From Phycisphaerales bacterium (lineage in GTDB: Bacteria > Planctomycetota > Phycisphaerae > Phycisphaerales > UBA1924), in NCBI GenBank assembly GCA_029260515.1, contig JAJDDC010000070.1:372001-436000 (forward strand): DNA of 64,000 bases, read 5' to 3'. A program made the translations under genes and the position numbers. This document shows positions 9,340 through 17,592 of the stretch, in pieces (position 1 is the first letter of the stretch; every line of letters begins with the position of its first letter). Below the pieces are notes generated by a model that saw only the letters and a list, made by a program, of their open reading frames with translations, was not told where the DNA came from and did no database searches.

Positions 9340-9578
9340 CCGCGTGTCCTCCAGACGGGGTCGAAGCCGGCGCCTCCCGACGCCCCGCCGCACCCGTCAA
9401 TGCTTTCTGTCTGGCCGGGCAATTATGCCCGCCGCGAACGGGCGGGCCTGCCCGGGGCCTGATTTCCAACAACTTGTACGCCCGGGCACCCTGAAAGATC
9501 CAGCACGAGGCGGAGACCGGGCCGAATCCGGGCGCCGAAACCGTGAGCCGTGAGGCCTGGGCAAGCTAGGCTAGCCCG

Positions 9579-10166
9579 ATGCACACGACCCACGACGAGG
9601 CGACCGAGGGGCGGGCCGACGCGGGACGCGACGATCTGGCCCGGCTGATCGCCGAGGCGAGCCTCCTGCGGGGCAGCTTCACGCTCCGGTCCGGGCGGAC
9701 CAGTTCCTACTACCTCGACAAGTACCGCTTCTCGACGCGTCCCGAGATCCTCGCGCCGCTCGCCCGCCTGTTCGCCGACCGGATCGCGATCGTCGAGCGG
9801 GAGGTCGGGCGGCGGGCCGAGCGTCTCGCCGGCGCCGAGCTGGGGGGTGTGCCCCTGGTCACCGCTGTCGCCCTCGAGACCGGTCGCCCGTGCGTGCTCG
9901 TACGCAACTCGCGCAAGGACTACGGCACTTCCCGCCAGATCGAGGGCCTGCTCGAGCAGGGCGACGGGCTCATCCTGCTCGAGGACGTCGCGACCACCGG
10001 CGGCCAGGCGATCGAGGCGTGCGAGGCGATACGCGTCGCGGGCGGCGAGGTGATCGCGGTTGTCTCGGTCATCGACCGCGAGGAGGGCGCCCGCGAGAAC
10101 ATCGAGTCCGCCGGCCTCCGCTTCGAGGCGCTGTTCACGAAGACCGACCTGGGCGTGGACGAGTAG
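9579..10166 (+). CDS. pyrE: Orotate phosphoribosyltransferase
   Basis: Fifth step of de novo UMP synthesis: orotate + PRPP gives OMP. The 195-residue size is typical. The N-terminal substrate region contains SFTLRSGRTSSYYLDKYRF, close to the family's F-x-L-x-S-G-x-x-S pattern. The PRPP-binding motif LILLEDVATTGGQ sits at about residue 130-142. The R-x-x-x-K-x-Y-G loop (VRNSRKDYGTSRQIEG) matches the flexible catalytic loop. Start is ATG at 9579 with no strong ribosome-binding site. The next pathway gene seen is pyrB at 46.7 kb, so the pyrimidine genes are scattered. Confidence 0.93.
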   Translation: MHTTHDEATEGRADAGRDDLARLIAEASLLRGSFTLRSGRTSSYYLDKYRFSTRPEILAPLARLFADRIAIVEREVGRRAERLAGAELGGVPLVTAVALETGRPCVLVRNSRKDYGTSRQIEGLLEQGDGLILLEDVATTGGQAIEACEAIRVAGGEVIAVVSVIDREEGARENIESAGLRFEALFTKTDLGVDE

Positions 10167-10198
10167 CGCGCCCGGCCGCGTGTGCGCGCCGCCCCGGG

Positions 10199-10459
10199 TC
10201 AGAACGCGAAGAACAGGATCAGCACGATCGCGACGAAGAGCGTGATCCACGCCCACATGGGCACGGGCGGCGAGCCCGCGGGACGCTCGTCGAGATCCTT
10301 CGCGCACACCGGGCAGAACTGCGCCTGGTCCGAGGCGTTGGCGCCGCAGTGCGGGCACGTGAGCATCTCGTCGCCGAACCGGTCAAGGTCCTCGGCCGAC
10401 GGCCCGTCGGGGTCGAGCCCCTCGCCAAGATCGTGCTCGTCGTCGTCCCAGGGCGCCAT
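10199..10459 (-). CDS. Small zinc-ribbon protein with one membrane helix
   Basis: 86 residues. The acidic N-terminus is followed by a double-CxxC zinc ribbon (CPHC at 35-38 and CPVC at 49-52) and a C-terminal membrane helix from about residue 68 to 86 (MWAWITLFVAIVLILFFAF). This is the common tail-anchored zinc-ribbon layout; the function is unknown. The ATG at 10459 is chosen because a longer upstream reading would run through flagellin on the other strand. Convergent with pyrE, whose stop is 32 bp away. Confidence 0.8.
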   Translation of the reverse strand: MAPWDDDEHDLGEGLDPDGPSAEDLDRFGDEMLTCPHCGANASDQAQFCPVCAKDLDERPAGSPPVPMWAWITLFVAIVLILFFAF

Positions 10460-10555
10460 CGCGCAAGAGTAGCTCGCCCGCGGGCGACAAACGCCCCCCG
10501 CGCGGCCCGTCGGCCCGCCCCGGTTCAAGGCGCGGCCCCGGCGGGCCGACCCACG

Positions 10556-11395
10556 ATGCGGATGAACCCGATCACGCTCAACCTGCTCGGCTCGGGCGCC
10601 CGCCTGAACCTGGCGCGTTCGCAGCGGGCGATCGAGACCGCGATCGAGCGCCTCGCGACCGGCAAACGGATCAACCGGGCGGGCGACGACCCGTCGGGGA
10701 TGCGGGCCGTCGAGTCCATGTCCGCCGAGCGCATCGCGCTCGAAAAACGCATCGAGCGGCTCGAGCTCGACGGTCTGGGCTACGCCGCCAAGGAGGGTGT
10801 GCTGGGCGTCGTCAACGACCTGCTCGTCGAGCTCGACGGCCTCGTCGTGAGCGCCGCCAACACCGCCGGTCTCGACCAGGGCGAACGCCGGGCGCTGCAG
10901 ATCCAGGCCGACTCCATCCTCGACGCGATCGACCACATCTCCGCGACCGCGTCGTTCCGCGGGCGCCTCCTGCTGGGCGGGCGGGGCGCGGGCGCCCGGG
11001 GCGCCGGGGCGGCCACGATCGAACAACCCGGCGACCCGGAGGCCAAAGCCCCCGGCCCCTTGAGCCTCGCCAGCCTCCGCTCGGGCGGCGCGCTCAACCT
11101 GATCGACGGCGACCTCGAAGCGGCGCAGAAGGTCGTCCGCGCCTCGCGAGAGGGCTCGACAACGCAGATGGCCCGCCTCGGCGAGACGATGAAGGACAAC
11201 GAGCGCCGCCAGCGCCTCGCGGGCGTCGAACTCGAGAACATCACCGGCATGATCTCGCAGATCCAGGACACGGACTACGCCCAGGAGGTCTCGGCGCTCG
11301 TCCGCGCCCAGGTGCTCGAGCAGGCGTCGATCGCCGTGCTCTCGCTCGGCGCCCGCCAGGCCGCGGCCAGCGTCCTGGGCCTCCTGCCCCGCTGA
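10556..11395 (+). CDS. fliC: Flagellin
   Basis: 279-residue flagellin made almost entirely of the conserved terminal D0/D1 domains. The N-terminus has the NLARSQRAIETAIERLATGKRINRAGDDPSGM pattern (positions 10613-10702). The C-terminus ends in EVSALVRAQVLEQASIAVLSLGARQAAASVLGLL-type D0 helix (positions 11284-11392). The short glycine-rich middle (about residues 140-170) replaces the variable D2/D3 domains, so the filament surface would be small. Start is ATG at 10556, with ATG at 10562 as alternative. No other flagellar gene is in the window. It could also be a hook-filament (FlgL-type) protein, but the length and both ends fit flagellin better. Confidence 0.85.
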   Translation: MRMNPITLNLLGSGARLNLARSQRAIETAIERLATGKRINRAGDDPSGMRAVESMSAERIALEKRIERLELDGLGYAAKEGVLGVVNDLLVELDGLVVSAANTAGLDQGERRALQIQADSILDAIDHISATASFRGRLLLGGRGAGARGAGAATIEQPGDPEAKAPGPLSLASLRSGGALNLIDGDLEAAQKVVRASREGSTTQMARLGETMKDNERRQRLAGVELENITGMISQIQDTDYAQEVSALVRAQVLEQASIAVLSLGARQAAASVLGLLPR

Positions 11396-11536
11396 TCACG
11401 CCCCGCCCGCGCAGGGGTTGCAACCGGCGCAGGCCGCGCCGACGCGGGGCGTCTGCGCCGCCGGCGCGGGTCGTGACACGTGTTGTGTGAAGCCTGACGC
11501 GCCGAGTGCGCCGCGAGGTGGTCGCCGGCGGCGGGC

Positions 11537-11549
11537 GTGGCATGTTTGC
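11537..11549 (+). promoter_or_regulatory. Shared upstream box, copy 1 (GTGGCATGTTTGC)
   Basis: The 13-bp box matches GTGGCAYRTTYGC, which also occurs at 54731-54743 before another PEP-CTERM-like gene. It ends 58 nt before the ATG at 11608, against 52 nt in the other gene. Both genes also carry AAGAGAGA 16-17 nt before the start. The pattern resembles a promoter half but does not have the spacing of a sigma-54 site. Confidence 0.45.
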
Positions 11550-11607
11550 ACGCCGGGGCGATCCCCCCCGGGCCGACGACACAAAGAGAGACAAGAGGAG
11601 AGAAGAG

Positions 11608-12348
11608 ATGAAGACCCGCACCGCCCTCTCCGGGGCGCTGGTGGCCCTCGCGCTGCCCGCCGCAACCGCCGCCGCCGACGTCGTCCAGACCATCGATTTC
11701 AACGACCTGGTCCACGGCCAGATCGTCAACACGCAGTACCAGGCCTCGCACGGGGTCACGATCACCGCGAACAACTACAGCCGCGACTTCGACCTCGCCG
11801 TCGCTTTCGACACCACCCTGATGGGCACCCGCGACGACGACCTCGAGGACCCCTGGGCCAACGGCAACCTCGCCCCCAACACCAACCTGGGCAAGGCCCT
11901 GATCCTCCAGGAGAACAACGTCGGCATCGGCGACGGCGTCGCCGACCGCCCAGACGACGAGGGCCGCCGCCCCGCCGGCTCCATCACGTTCGCCTGGGAC
12001 CAGGTCCTCACCGGCATCGGGTTCGACATCATCGATCTCGAGGGCACGGACGTCGAGATGACGGTGCTCGAACTCTACCTCGACGGCGCCCTCGTCCGCT
12101 CCATCGACTTTTCCTCGTTCCTCCCCTGGGGCGCCTTCGGGGACGACTCGATCGAGTTCGGCAACAACTCCGCCAACCGCATCGGGATTCTCACCGCCGA
12201 GCGGCTCGCCATCGAGGGCTTCGACAAGGCCAGGTTCAAGCTCGGCGGGTCCATGGCCATCGACACCATCAGGGTCACCCCCACCCCGGGCACGCTGACG
12301 CTCGCGGGCCTCGGCGGCCTCTGCCTCGCGCGTCGGCGCCGTCGCTGA
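11608..12348 (+). CDS. Exported protein with PEP-CTERM-like sorting signal
   Basis: 246 residues. Signal peptide MKTRTALSGALVALALPAATAAA (cleavage near 23), a beta-rich body, and a C-terminal PTPGTLTLAGLGGLCLARRRRR. That tail has the Pro-x-Pro-like motif, short hydrophobic helix and Arg cluster of PEP-CTERM proteins, which exosortase recognises in known systems. The body (FNDLVHGQIVNTQY, GITF-like strands, GFDIIDLEG) resembles secreted jelly-roll modules of PEP-CTERM proteins; no enzyme motif is seen. The ATG at 11608 has AGAGGAG upstream in a purine-rich leader. Followed by a strong bidirectional terminator. Confidence 0.82.
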   Translation: MKTRTALSGALVALALPAATAAADVVQTIDFNDLVHGQIVNTQYQASHGVTITANNYSRDFDLAVAFDTTLMGTRDDDLEDPWANGNLAPNTNLGKALILQENNVGIGDGVADRPDDEGRRPAGSITFAWDQVLTGIGFDIIDLEGTDVEMTVLELYLDGALVRSIDFSSFLPWGAFGDDSIEFGNNSANRIGILTAERLAIEGFDKARFKLGGSMAIDTIRVTPTPGTLTLAGLGGLCLARRRRR

Positions 12349-12374
12349 GCAGCGTGTGGATCTCCACGAACAAA

Positions 12375-12407
12375 ACAGGCCCCCGTCCGCGTGGACGGGG
12401 GCCTTTG
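12375..12407. terminator. Bidirectional terminator between PEP-CTERM-like gene and sat
   Basis: An 11-bp perfect stem (GGCCCCCGTCC at 12378-12388 with 12393-12403, loop GCGT) is followed by TTTG and preceded by AAAACA. It serves both convergent genes. Confidence 0.8.
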
Positions 12408-12429
12408 CTGTTGACGGACTCGGCCCCGA

Positions 12430-13611
12430 TCAGCCGGCGTTCTGCGCCCAGTTGATCAGGATGTCGGCGACCTCGGGCCTCGTGAACTCGCCCGGCGGGC
12501 GCTCGCCCCGCCCGAGCATCTCGCGGACCTTCGTGCCCGACAGGAAGATCTGGTCGCCCTCGAGCTTGGGGAAGGTTTTGCCCGAGACCATGCCCTGGGC
12601 CTTCTTGCTGAAGGCCGCGTGCTCGAACTTGAGCGGCTCGATCTCCAGGTTGTCCTCGTCGAGGTTGTCGAAGATCGTTTGCGCGTCGTACGTGCCGTAG
12701 TAGCTGCCCACGCCCGCGTGGTCTCGGCCAACAATAAAGTGCGTCACGCCGTAGTTCTTGCGGACCAGCGCGTGCAGGATCGCCTCGCGGGGCCCGGCGT
12801 ACCGCATCGCGGCGGGCATGACGCTGAGCATCGTCCGCTCGGGGACGAAGTACTCCTTGATCAGCGCCTGGTAGCAGTCCATCCGCACGTCGGCGGGGAT
12901 GTCGCCGGGCTTGGTCTCGCCCACCAGCGGGTGGATGAGCAGCCCGTCGGTGATCTCCTGCGTGCACTTGCACAGGTACTCGTGGGCCCGGTGGATCGGG
13001 TTGCGGGTCTGGAAGGCGCCGACGGTCTTCCAGCCGCGGCGCTCGAACTCGGCCCGGGTCTGGGCGGGGGTGAGGCGGAAGTCGAGGAAGGCCTCGGGCC
13101 CGTCGGGGTCAACGCACGTCTCGACGGCGGCGATCTGGCCGCCCAGGCAGACCGCGCCCTCCTTCTTGACCGCCTCGGCGCCCGGGTGATTCCCGTCGTC
13201 GTCGCCCGGCTTGTTGAAGAAGACCGTCGATGCCTCGAGCTTCGTGTCGTGGGGGTAGACCTCCTCGACCTGCATGACCGCCTGGAGCGTGCCGTTGGGG
13301 GCGTACAGCGCGACGCGGTCGCCGGCCTTGGCCTTGCCCTCGTCGGTCGCGAGCGTGATCGGGATGGGCCAAATGTCGCCGCTGGCGAGCTTCATGCCCT
13401 TGCAGACGCTCTCGAAGTCGGCCTTGCCCATGAAGCCCGTGAGCGGGCTGAAGGCGCCGATCGCGATCATCTCGACGTCGCACGACTGTTTGGGCGACAG
13501 GTCGATGCGGGTCAGACCCGCGGCTTCTTTGATCAGTTCGTCACGCTTGGCGCCCTGGGCGACGCGGTTGACAAGGGTTCCGCCGTGGGGGGCGATCAGG
13601 CCGCTGCTCAT
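12430..13611 (-). CDS. sat: Sulfate adenylyltransferase (ATP sulfurylase, Sat type)
   Basis: Activates sulfate with ATP to adenosine 5'-phosphosulfate (APS). 393 residues, the single-subunit Sat type rather than CysD/CysN. The nucleotide-binding motifs are QTRNPIHRAHE near residue 200 and GRDHAGVGSYYG near 295, both intact, as is the PUA-like N-terminal domain with SPLTGFMG. Divergent from cysC with a 237-bp shared upstream region, so both halves of PAPS synthesis are probably controlled from one regulatory segment. Role here is most likely assimilation or PAPS supply for sulfation, since no aprAB or dsr genes are seen. Confidence 0.95.
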   Translation of the reverse strand: MSSGLIAPHGGTLVNRVAQGAKRDELIKEAAGLTRIDLSPKQSCDVEMIAIGAFSPLTGFMGKADFESVCKGMKLASGDIWPIPITLATDEGKAKAGDRVALYAPNGTLQAVMQVEEVYPHDTKLEASTVFFNKPGDDDGNHPGAEAVKKEGAVCLGGQIAAVETCVDPDGPEAFLDFRLTPAQTRAEFERRGWKTVGAFQTRNPIHRAHEYLCKCTQEITDGLLIHPLVGETKPGDIPADVRMDCYQALIKEYFVPERTMLSVMPAAMRYAGPREAILHALVRKNYGVTHFIVGRDHAGVGSYYGTYDAQTIFDNLDEDNLEIEPLKFEHAAFSKKAQGMVSGKTFPKLEGDQIFLSGTKVREMLGRGERPPGEFTRPEVADILINWAQNAG

Positions 13612-13848
13612 GAGACTCCTCCGGGACAGATGTCGCCCTCGGGGAACTCTCCGCGAGCCGCCCGGGCGGGGTGTGGTTCAATCTGGGGAAGCATGCCCGC
13701 GTCCGTGCAGCAGGCCGCAAGGACGGGACCATAGCCGCGGCCACCTGCCCAGTCCAAACAGCGATCGCCGGGGGCGGCACGCACAGGAGCGGGCTACGAT
13801 CCTCCTCACAAGAGTCTGTCCGAACACAGGTTGGCGAGGAGGCGATCG

Positions 13849-14484
13849 ATGTCCGAGGTCAAGGCGACGAACATCCACTGGCACGAGGGCGACCTGCCCC
13901 GCGACGAGCGCTTCAAGGCGCTCAACGCCAAGGGCGCGACCCTCTGGTTCACAGGACTCTCGGGCTCGGGCAAGTCCACCATCGCCTCCGCCCTCGAGCA
14001 GGTGCTCGTCTCCGGCGGCGTCAACTCCTACCGCCTCGACGGCGACAACGTCCGCCACGGCCTCAACAAGAACCTCGGCTTCTCCGCCGAGGACCGCACC
14101 GAGAACATCCGGCGCATCGGCGAGGTCGCAAAGCTCTTCGCCGACTCCGGCTGCGTCTCGCTCACCAGCTTCATCAGCCCCTACCGCGCCGACCGCGACC
14201 TGTGCCGCACGCTGCACGACGAGGGCAAGCTGCCCTTCTACGAGGTCTACGTGGACACGCCGCTGGACGTGTGCGAGTCGCGCGACCCCAAGGGCCTGTA
14301 CAAGAAGGCCCGCGCCGGCGAGATCAAGGGCTTCACCGGCATCGACGACCCCTACGAGGCGCCCAACTCGCCCGAGCTGGTTCTGAAGACCGCCGAGCAC
14401 TCCGTCGAGGAGTGCGTCAAGCAGTGCCTGGAGCTGCTGGCCAGCAAGGGCATCGTGAACGTCGCGGCGGGCGCGGCCCGCTAG
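13849..14484 (+). CDS. cysC: Adenylyl-sulfate kinase
   Basis: Phosphorylates APS to PAPS, the sulfate donor for sulfotransferases. 211 residues. Walker A is GLSGSGKST at about 36-44; the APS-site signatures [15 protein letters not shown] and [10 protein letters not shown] are present and intact, and the lid region [16 protein letters not shown] is recognisable. The ATG at 13849 has GAGGAGG in front of it; the upstream in-frame TTG at 13831 overlaps that site and is rejected. It lies 69 bp before cysQ, with a hairpin terminator or attenuator between them. Together with the two sulfotransferases at 26.6 and 35.5 kb it suggests PAPS is made for sulfation, not only for cysteine. Confidence 0.94.
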   Translation: MSEVKATNIHWHEGDLPRDERFKALNAKGATLWFTGLSGSGKSTIASALEQVLVSGGVNSYRLDGDNVRHGLNKNLGFSAEDRTENIRRIGEVAKLFADSGCVSLTSFISPYRADRDLCRTLHDEGKLPFYEVYVDTPLDVCESRDPKGLYKKARAGEIKGFTGIDDPYEAPNSPELVLKTAEHSVEECVKQCLELLASKGIVNVAAGAAR

Positions 14485-14510
14485 GGCGACCACAACACAC
14501 GTACGATCCG

Positions 14511-14543
14511 GGGCGGGGCGTGATGCCCCGCCCTTTCTCGTTT
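14511..14543 (+). terminator. Hairpin with T-rich tail between cysC and cysQ
   Basis: A 9-bp perfect stem (GGGCGGGGC, 14511-14519, with 14525-14533, loop GTGAT) is followed by TTTCTCGTTT. It lies between two genes that should be co-expressed, so it may be a partial terminator that lowers cysQ expression. Confidence 0.65.
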
Positions 14544-14553
14544 GGAGACCACA

Positions 14554-15585
14554 ATGGCCGACTACGCGAAGCTCCTGGAAGTCGGACGCGAGGCCGTCGC
14601 CGCCGCATGCTCGGCCACCCGCCAGGTCCAGAACGCCCTGGACCAGGTCCGCTCGATCACCAAGGACGACAAGAGCCCGGTGACGGTCGCCGACTACGCC
14701 AGCCAGGCGATCATCGGGCACATCCTCGGCGAGCACTTCGGACGCGACGTCATCCTCGTCGCCGAGGAGGGCTCCGAGTTCCTGCGCGACGAGGACAACG
14801 CCGTGTTCCTGGAGGCGACCCTCGCGGCGGTCAAGGACGTCTGGCCCGAGGCCGACGCCGACGCGCTGCTCGCCGCCATCGACATCGGCGAGGGCGACAC
14901 ACACCACCGCGGCTACTGGACCCTCGATCCCATCGACGGCACCAAGGGTTTCCTGCGCAACCAGCAGTACGCCATCGCCCTGGGCTACGTCGAGGCCGAC
15001 ACACCGACCGTCGGCGTCATGGGCTGCCCCAACCTGCCCGTGGACATGTCCGAGCCACTCGACGTGCCCGACACCAAGGGGTGCATGTACCTGGCGATCA
15101 AGGGCGAGGGCGTCTACGAGACCAGCGCCGACGACGCGGGCGCCGACATGATCCGCATCACGCGGCTCGACCACCTCGAGGGCGACCCGATCAGCGTGTG
15201 CGCCTCTGTCGAGAAGGCGCACTCCAACGTCAGCGACACCGACCGCGTGCTCGAGCACATCGCCAAGACCCACGGCGTGGAGGCGGGCGAGCCGACGCGG
15301 CTTGACTCACAGGCCAAGTACGCCGTCGTCGCCAGGGGCCAGGCCGACGCGTACATCCGCCTGCCCACCCGCCCCGGCTACGTCGAGCGCATCTGGGACC
15401 ACGCCGCGGGCGCGTGCATCGCCGCCGAGGCGGGCGCATTCGTCACCGACATGTTGGGCGCCAGCCTCGACTTCTCGCACGGGCGCGGGCTCGAGAAGAA
15501 CAGGGGCATCATCTGCGCCCCGCCCCGGGTCCACGGCTGGATCATCGAGGCCGTCGAGGCCCTGGGCATCCGCCCGGCGGACTGA
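14554..15585 (+). CDS. cysQ: 3'(2'),5'-bisphosphate nucleotidase (CysQ-like)
   Basis: Inositol-monophosphatase superfamily enzyme expected to hydrolyse PAP, the by-product of sulfotransferases and PAPS reductase, to AMP. 343 residues. The metal-binding motif LDPIDGTKGFLRNQQ is at about 125-139, an earlier acidic motif EEGSEFL at about 70, and the C-terminal WDHAAG motif near 280, all intact. The length and inserts resemble the eukaryote/plant Hal2-like branch rather than short E. coli CysQ. The ATG at 14554 has GGAG 6 nt upstream. It follows cysC, which fits a PAPS/PAP cycle. Substrate choice (PAP or PAPS) cannot be told from sequence. Confidence 0.9.
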   Translation: MADYAKLLEVGREAVAAACSATRQVQNALDQVRSITKDDKSPVTVADYASQAIIGHILGEHFGRDVILVAEEGSEFLRDEDNAVFLEATLAAVKDVWPEADADALLAAIDIGEGDTHHRGYWTLDPIDGTKGFLRNQQYAIALGYVEADTPTVGVMGCPNLPVDMSEPLDVPDTKGCMYLAIKGEGVYETSADDAGADMIRITRLDHLEGDPISVCASVEKAHSNVSDTDRVLEHIAKTHGVEAGEPTRLDSQAKYAVVARGQADAYIRLPTRPGYVERIWDHAAGACIAAEAGAFVTDMLGASLDFSHGRGLEKNRGIICAPPRVHGWIIEAVEALGIRPAD

Positions 15586-15642
15586 GGCCCCCGCCCCCTG
15601 ATTTCACTGTCCCCCCGCCCGCACCCGGGGTATCTTGCGGAC

Positions 15643-17406
15643 GTGGGGATTTTCAGGTCTCGATCCAGATCGGCAGCGCCGAGGCGCTGGGTGTGCCGCG
15701 CCCTGGTTATCGGCGTGGCCATGCCCGCCGCCCTCCCCGCAAACCTGCTCGCCCAGGCGCCCGTCTTCACCGACGTGACCGACGCCGCGGGCGTCCGCGT
15801 GAACTTCCTCCAGTCGGGCGCCCTGCCCAACGTCTTCCTCGCGGGCGCCGCCGCGGGCGACTTCGACGCCGACGGCTGGACCGACCTGTTCGTCCTCGGC
15901 GGGGGAGCCGCCCCCGACCGCCTGTTCATCAACAACCAAGACGGCACGTTCACCGATCGCGCGGGCGCGTGGGGCCTCTCGCGCCTGCACCGCGGGTACG
16001 GCGTCGCCGCGGGCGACTACGACAACGACGGTTTCCTCGATCTCTTCATCACCAGCGGGCAGGCCCACATCCTCTACCGCAACACCGGCCCCGACGCCGA
16101 GGGCGGCTTCGCGTTCCAGGACGTCGCCGCCGGCGCGGGCGTCTCGACCAATACCGGCGGCTCGCACGACGGCTGGGGCGCCAGCTTCGGCGACTACGAC
16201 CTCGACGGCGACCTCGACCTCGCCGTCGGCGGCTGGACCTTCAACTCGCAGGGCAACCGCCTCTACCGCAACGACGGGCCCAACGAAGAGGGCCTGTGCA
16301 CATTCACCGACGTCACGCCCACCGCCATCGCGTTCGACCTCTCGACCACGCGCGGCTTCAGCCCACGCTTCTGCGACATGAACAACGACCGCTACCCAGA
16401 GCTGCTCTGGGTCTCCGACTACCGCACCAGCCGCTACCTCCGCAACAACACCGACGGCACGTTCACCGACCTCACCGAAGCCTCCGGCACCGGGCACGAC
16501 TCCAACGGCATGGGCACGACCATCGCCGACTTCGACGCCGACGGGCGCCCGGACTGGTATGTCAGCTCCATCATGAACGACGCCGGCGGCGCACAGGACG
16601 GCAACAAGCTCTACATGAACCTGGGCGACCACGTCTTCAGCGAGTCCGCCGCCGCCCGGGGCGTGGACGACGGCGGCTGGGGCTGGGGGTGTGTCAGCGC
16701 CGACTTCGATCTCGACGCCGACATGGACATCGCCGAGACCAACGGCTGGGGCGGCCAGTGGGGCGGCGAGCAGTCGTACCTCTTCCTCAACGACGGCGCC
16801 GCCGGCTTCACCGAGCACGCCGTCGCCTCGGGTTTCGTGCACAACGGCTTCGGCCGCGCCCTCATCAACCTCGACTTCGACAACGACGGCGACCAGGACA
16901 TCGCGCTCTACTCCAGCAACGACGGGTTCTGGCTCTTCCGCAACGACTCGCCCGGCCCCGACGCCCGGGGCTGGCTCCGCGTCTTGCTCGACACACAGGC
17001 CCACCCACGACTCGCGCCCCACGGCGTCGGCGCGACCGTCGTCCTCACCACGGACGACCTCGCCCAATACCGCTGGATCTACACCGGCTCCAACTACCTC
17101 AGCCAGAGCGAGCTCTCCGCCCACTTCGGCCTCGACGGCGCCCAGCAGATCGACGAGCTCCGCGTCCAGTGGCCCAACGGCCTGGTCACCGTCCTCACCG
17201 ACGTCGTCCCCAACCAGACCATCACCGTCTCGGCGTGCGCCGCGGACATGCACCCCGACAACGCGCTCGACTTCTCCGATGTCCTCGCGTTCATGACCGC
17301 CTTCGCGGCCGCCGACCCGATCGCCGACCTCGCCGACCCGCCCGCGGTCTACGACTTCTCCGACGTCTTCGCCTTCCTCGTGTCGTTCGCGACCGGCTGC
17401 GATTGA
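15643..17406 (+). CDS. Secreted FG-GAP/ASPIC-UnbV protein with GC-type dockerin (1 of 3)
   Basis: 587 residues. A basic N-terminus and hydrophobic stretch (VIGVAMPAALPANLLAQ) form the signal peptide. The body carries repeated Ca-binding FG-GAP blades (GDFDADGWTDLF, GDYDNDGFLDLF, GDYDLDGDLDLA, DFDNDGDQDIA) in a beta-propeller. An ASPIC/UnbV module follows (RVLLDTQAHPRLAPHGVGA...LSAHFGLDGA). The last 55 residues are a GC-type dockerin with two similar segments (LDFSDVLAFMTAF and YDFSDVFAFLVSF) and a terminal GC-D. The GTG start at 15643 is the best fit to the signal peptide; ribosome-binding site weak. First of three tandem paralogues with the same order. Surface adhesion or anchoring is inferred. 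Confidence 0.88.
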   Translation: MGIFRSRSRSAAPRRWVCRALVIGVAMPAALPANLLAQAPVFTDVTDAAGVRVNFLQSGALPNVFLAGAAAGDFDADGWTDLFVLGGGAAPDRLFINNQDGTFTDRAGAWGLSRLHRGYGVAAGDYDNDGFLDLFITSGQAHILYRNTGPDAEGGFAFQDVAAGAGVSTNTGGSHDGWGASFGDYDLDGDLDLAVGGWTFNSQGNRLYRNDGPNEEGLCTFTDVTPTAIAFDLSTTRGFSPRFCDMNNDRYPELLWVSDYRTSRYLRNNTDGTFTDLTEASGTGHDSNGMGTTIADFDADGRPDWYVSSIMNDAGGAQDGNKLYMNLGDHVFSESAAARGVDDGGWGWGCVSADFDLDADMDIAETNGWGGQWGGEQSYLFLNDGAAGFTEHAVASGFVHNGFGRALINLDFDNDGDQDIALYSSNDGFWLFRNDSPGPDARGWLRVLLDTQAHPRLAPHGVGATVVLTTDDLAQYRWIYTGSNYLSQSELSAHFGLDGAQQIDELRVQWPNGLVTVLTDVVPNQTITVSACAADMHPDNALDFSDVLAFMTAFAAADPIADLADPPAVYDFSDVFAFLVSFATGCD

Positions 17407-17592
17407 GGCCAATACACCCGCCCGCGAACAAAACACAACCAGAATCGTCCCCGCGTTGGGGTGGCCCCGAGGCTCTGGTTCCGAGATAGTCATGTGAGGG
17501 CGAATCCCCGCCCCACCAGCGACGTACGTCTCTGTGCCGCCCCCGCGTTCGCGGGCCGGCGCTGGGCCCCCTTCCAGGACCACCAGCCGCAT

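Noticed and set aside
8287..9462. A 391-codon plus-strand reading frame opposite the secreted protein at 8239-9339
   Set aside because: Leu/Asp/Gly/Val-rich shadow. The minus-strand frame has a signal peptide, a good ribosome-binding site and a shared terminator.
11537..11549. Sigma-54 (-24/-12) promoter reading of the GTGGCAYRTTYGC box
   Set aside because: The distance between the GG and GC elements is 9 rather than 12 positions, so it does not fit the sigma-54 consensus.
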